This document shows, in pieces, positions 63,388-64,000 of a DNA stretch of 64,000 nt; positions within the stretch are counted from its first letter, which is position 1; each line of letters opens with the position of its first letter. The position numbers and the translations under genes were made by a program. Source of the stretch: Pseudomonas putida (lineage in GTDB: Bacteria; Pseudomonadota; Gammaproteobacteria; Pseudomonadales; Pseudomonadaceae); assembly GCF_028682455.1 (NCBI RefSeq), contig NZ_JANHLD010000002.1:434001-498000 (forward strand), given 5' to 3'. The notes below the pieces were generated by a model, which saw only the letters and a list, made by a program, of their open reading frames with translations, had not been told where the DNA came from and searched no databases.

Positions 63388-63579
63388 ATGCCCCAGCTAA
63401 GCCAGGCTGAAACCGAAGAGATCCACCTTGAGATCATCAAACTGATGAAGGATACGAAAAAAATCAACATTGAGACAGGGAAAATCACCAGCGAGATTTT
63501 CTGGTATCCCATGGCTATTGCATTGGGGTTGATCGGCAGTATTTCTACCGTGACCGCAGTGATGATTAAGCTGATCTGA
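63388..63579 (+). CDS. Small membrane protein, unknown
   Basis: A 63-residue protein. Residues 1-38 are charged and helix-prone (LSQAETEEIHLEIIKLMKD), and residues 42-60 form one membrane segment (PMAIALGLIGSISTVTAVMI). GGAG lies 5 bp before the ATG at 63388. The HEPN-like gene starts 18 bp after its stop, so the two are probably co-transcribed. I do not recognise the family; it could be a membrane-tethered partner of the next gene. Confidence 0.55.
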   Translation: MPQLSQAETEEIHLEIIKLMKDTKKINIETGKITSEIFWYPMAIALGLIGSISTVTAVMIKLI

Positions 63580-63597
63580 ACCCATATTGGACCTTTT

Positions 63598-64000
63598 ATG
63601 GAAAATTTATCTGCTCGAATGGTCGAGGATGCTTACCGGTACCTACGTGGAGCTAAGCAGCTTTTACGTGGTGATGATCTGATGGATGTAGCCCAGATCA
63701 ACGCCGCCTTGGGTATGGAAATTTTATTGAAGAGTTTTGTGGCAGTGCCGAACAGCAACCTGGGGACGCTCTGGGAAACCTATGAGCTGGATAAACCCAT
63801 GATCAAGGCTGCGTATGAACAGCTAAAGGCTGCAGGAAACGCCGGTGACAGGATCGACTGGCATGATCTTTTGATGCTGTTTCATGCAATCCCTGAAAGC
63901 ATACGACGTAGCGTTGGTCTGCATCGCCATGTCGACGAAATCGAATCGAACCGTTATGTGTTTACGAACGCACGGTATCGCTATGAAAAGAATGCTCGCC
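63598..64000 (+). CDS. HEPN-like domain protein, partial
   Basis: 134 codons are visible and the frame is open to the window edge. The N-terminus has MVEDAYRYLRGAKQLLRGD and INAALGMEILLKSFVA, and later WHDLLMLFHAIPESIRR, an all-helical pattern common in HEPN-domain proteins, where an amphipathic GxExxLK helix is followed by a helix with an H and basic residues. HEPN proteins are often RNases in toxin-antitoxin or phage-defence systems. The R-X4-6-H catalytic motif is not visible in this part. The start ATG is at 63598, with no strong ribosome site visible just upstream. Confidence 0.5.
   Translation, partial: MENLSARMVEDAYRYLRGAKQLLRGDDLMDVAQINAALGMEILLKSFVAVPNSNLGTLWETYELDKPMIKAAYEQLKAAGNAGDRIDWHDLLMLFHAIPESIRRSVGLHRHVDEIESNRYVFTNARYRYEKNAR

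Noticed and set aside
1..64000. CRISPR arrays, rRNA or tRNA genes
   Set aside because: No regularly spaced direct repeats and no recognisable rRNA segments or tRNA cloverleaf with CCA end were seen when reading the gaps; REP elements explain the repeats.

Overview
The window looks like a chromosomal segment of a Pseudomonas, most likely of the P. putida group. The reasons are high GC coding sequence, Pseudomonas-type REP elements between genes (about 1067, 4891, 9770, 39996, 57768), the PQQ-dependent alcohol oxidation genes (quinoprotein dehydrogenase plus PedF-like cytochrome c), an adjacent NosP/NahK pair, and OprB/OprD-type porins. This is inference from family knowledge; no database search was possible. 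No rRNA, tRNA or CRISPR array was seen.

Layout. 1-1064: start of a quinoprotein alcohol dehydrogenase and the divergent cytochrome c PedF. 1132-3370: acyl-CoA dehydrogenase and a 3-hydroxyisobutyryl-CoA hydrolase-like enzyme (valine-type catabolism). 3706-8716: porin, FIST-domain NosP and the hybrid kinase NahK. 8694-13710: aldo/keto reductase, then a sugar-diacid/glycerate module (MFS transporter, CdaR-type regulator, glycerate kinase). 13701-18676: copper module made of a PCuAC chaperone, a SCO-cytochrome c fusion and a large multicopper oxidase. 18927-20637: tyrosine recombinase and an AT-rich orphan gene.

20822-39972 is the most interesting block. It is a large catabolic locus with an ExuT-like MFS, a TIM-barrel isomerase, a DUF993 aldolase-like protein, an SDR and an acyl-CoA dehydrogenase in one operon. 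A CoA-transferase, a TetR regulator, an aldehyde dehydrogenase, a GMC oxidoreductase, a complete ribose-type ABC importer, a second-looking EtfBA pair and an OprB porin follow. A 14-bp palindrome, TAACCA-N2-TGGTTA, or a close variant occurs in three promoter regions of this block (26255, 28720, 32133) and is a strong candidate TetR operator. The enzymes suggest uptake of a sugar- or polyol-like alcohol, oxidation to an acid, CoA activation, dehydrogenation with electrons passed to the local ETF, and a final C-C cleavage. The substrate cannot be read from the sequence.

40197-41674: KfrA-like coiled-coil DNA-binding protein and a GNAT acetyltransferase. 41928-50984: amine/amino-acid catabolic operon (flavin monooxygenase, RidA-like, DUF1028, M20 deacetylase, aldehyde dehydrogenase, APC permease, class III aminotransferase, polyamine-type binding protein). 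51007-53394: MscS-type channel. 53463-53951: decayed fimbrial adhesin. 54090-57592: FecI / shortened FecR / TonB receptor iron-signalling set. 57798-62435: OprD porin, nitroreductase, aromatic-acid MFS and AraC regulator. 62547-64000: lower-GC accessory end with a stand-alone CheD-like deamidase, a small membrane protein and a HEPN-like protein cut by the window edge.
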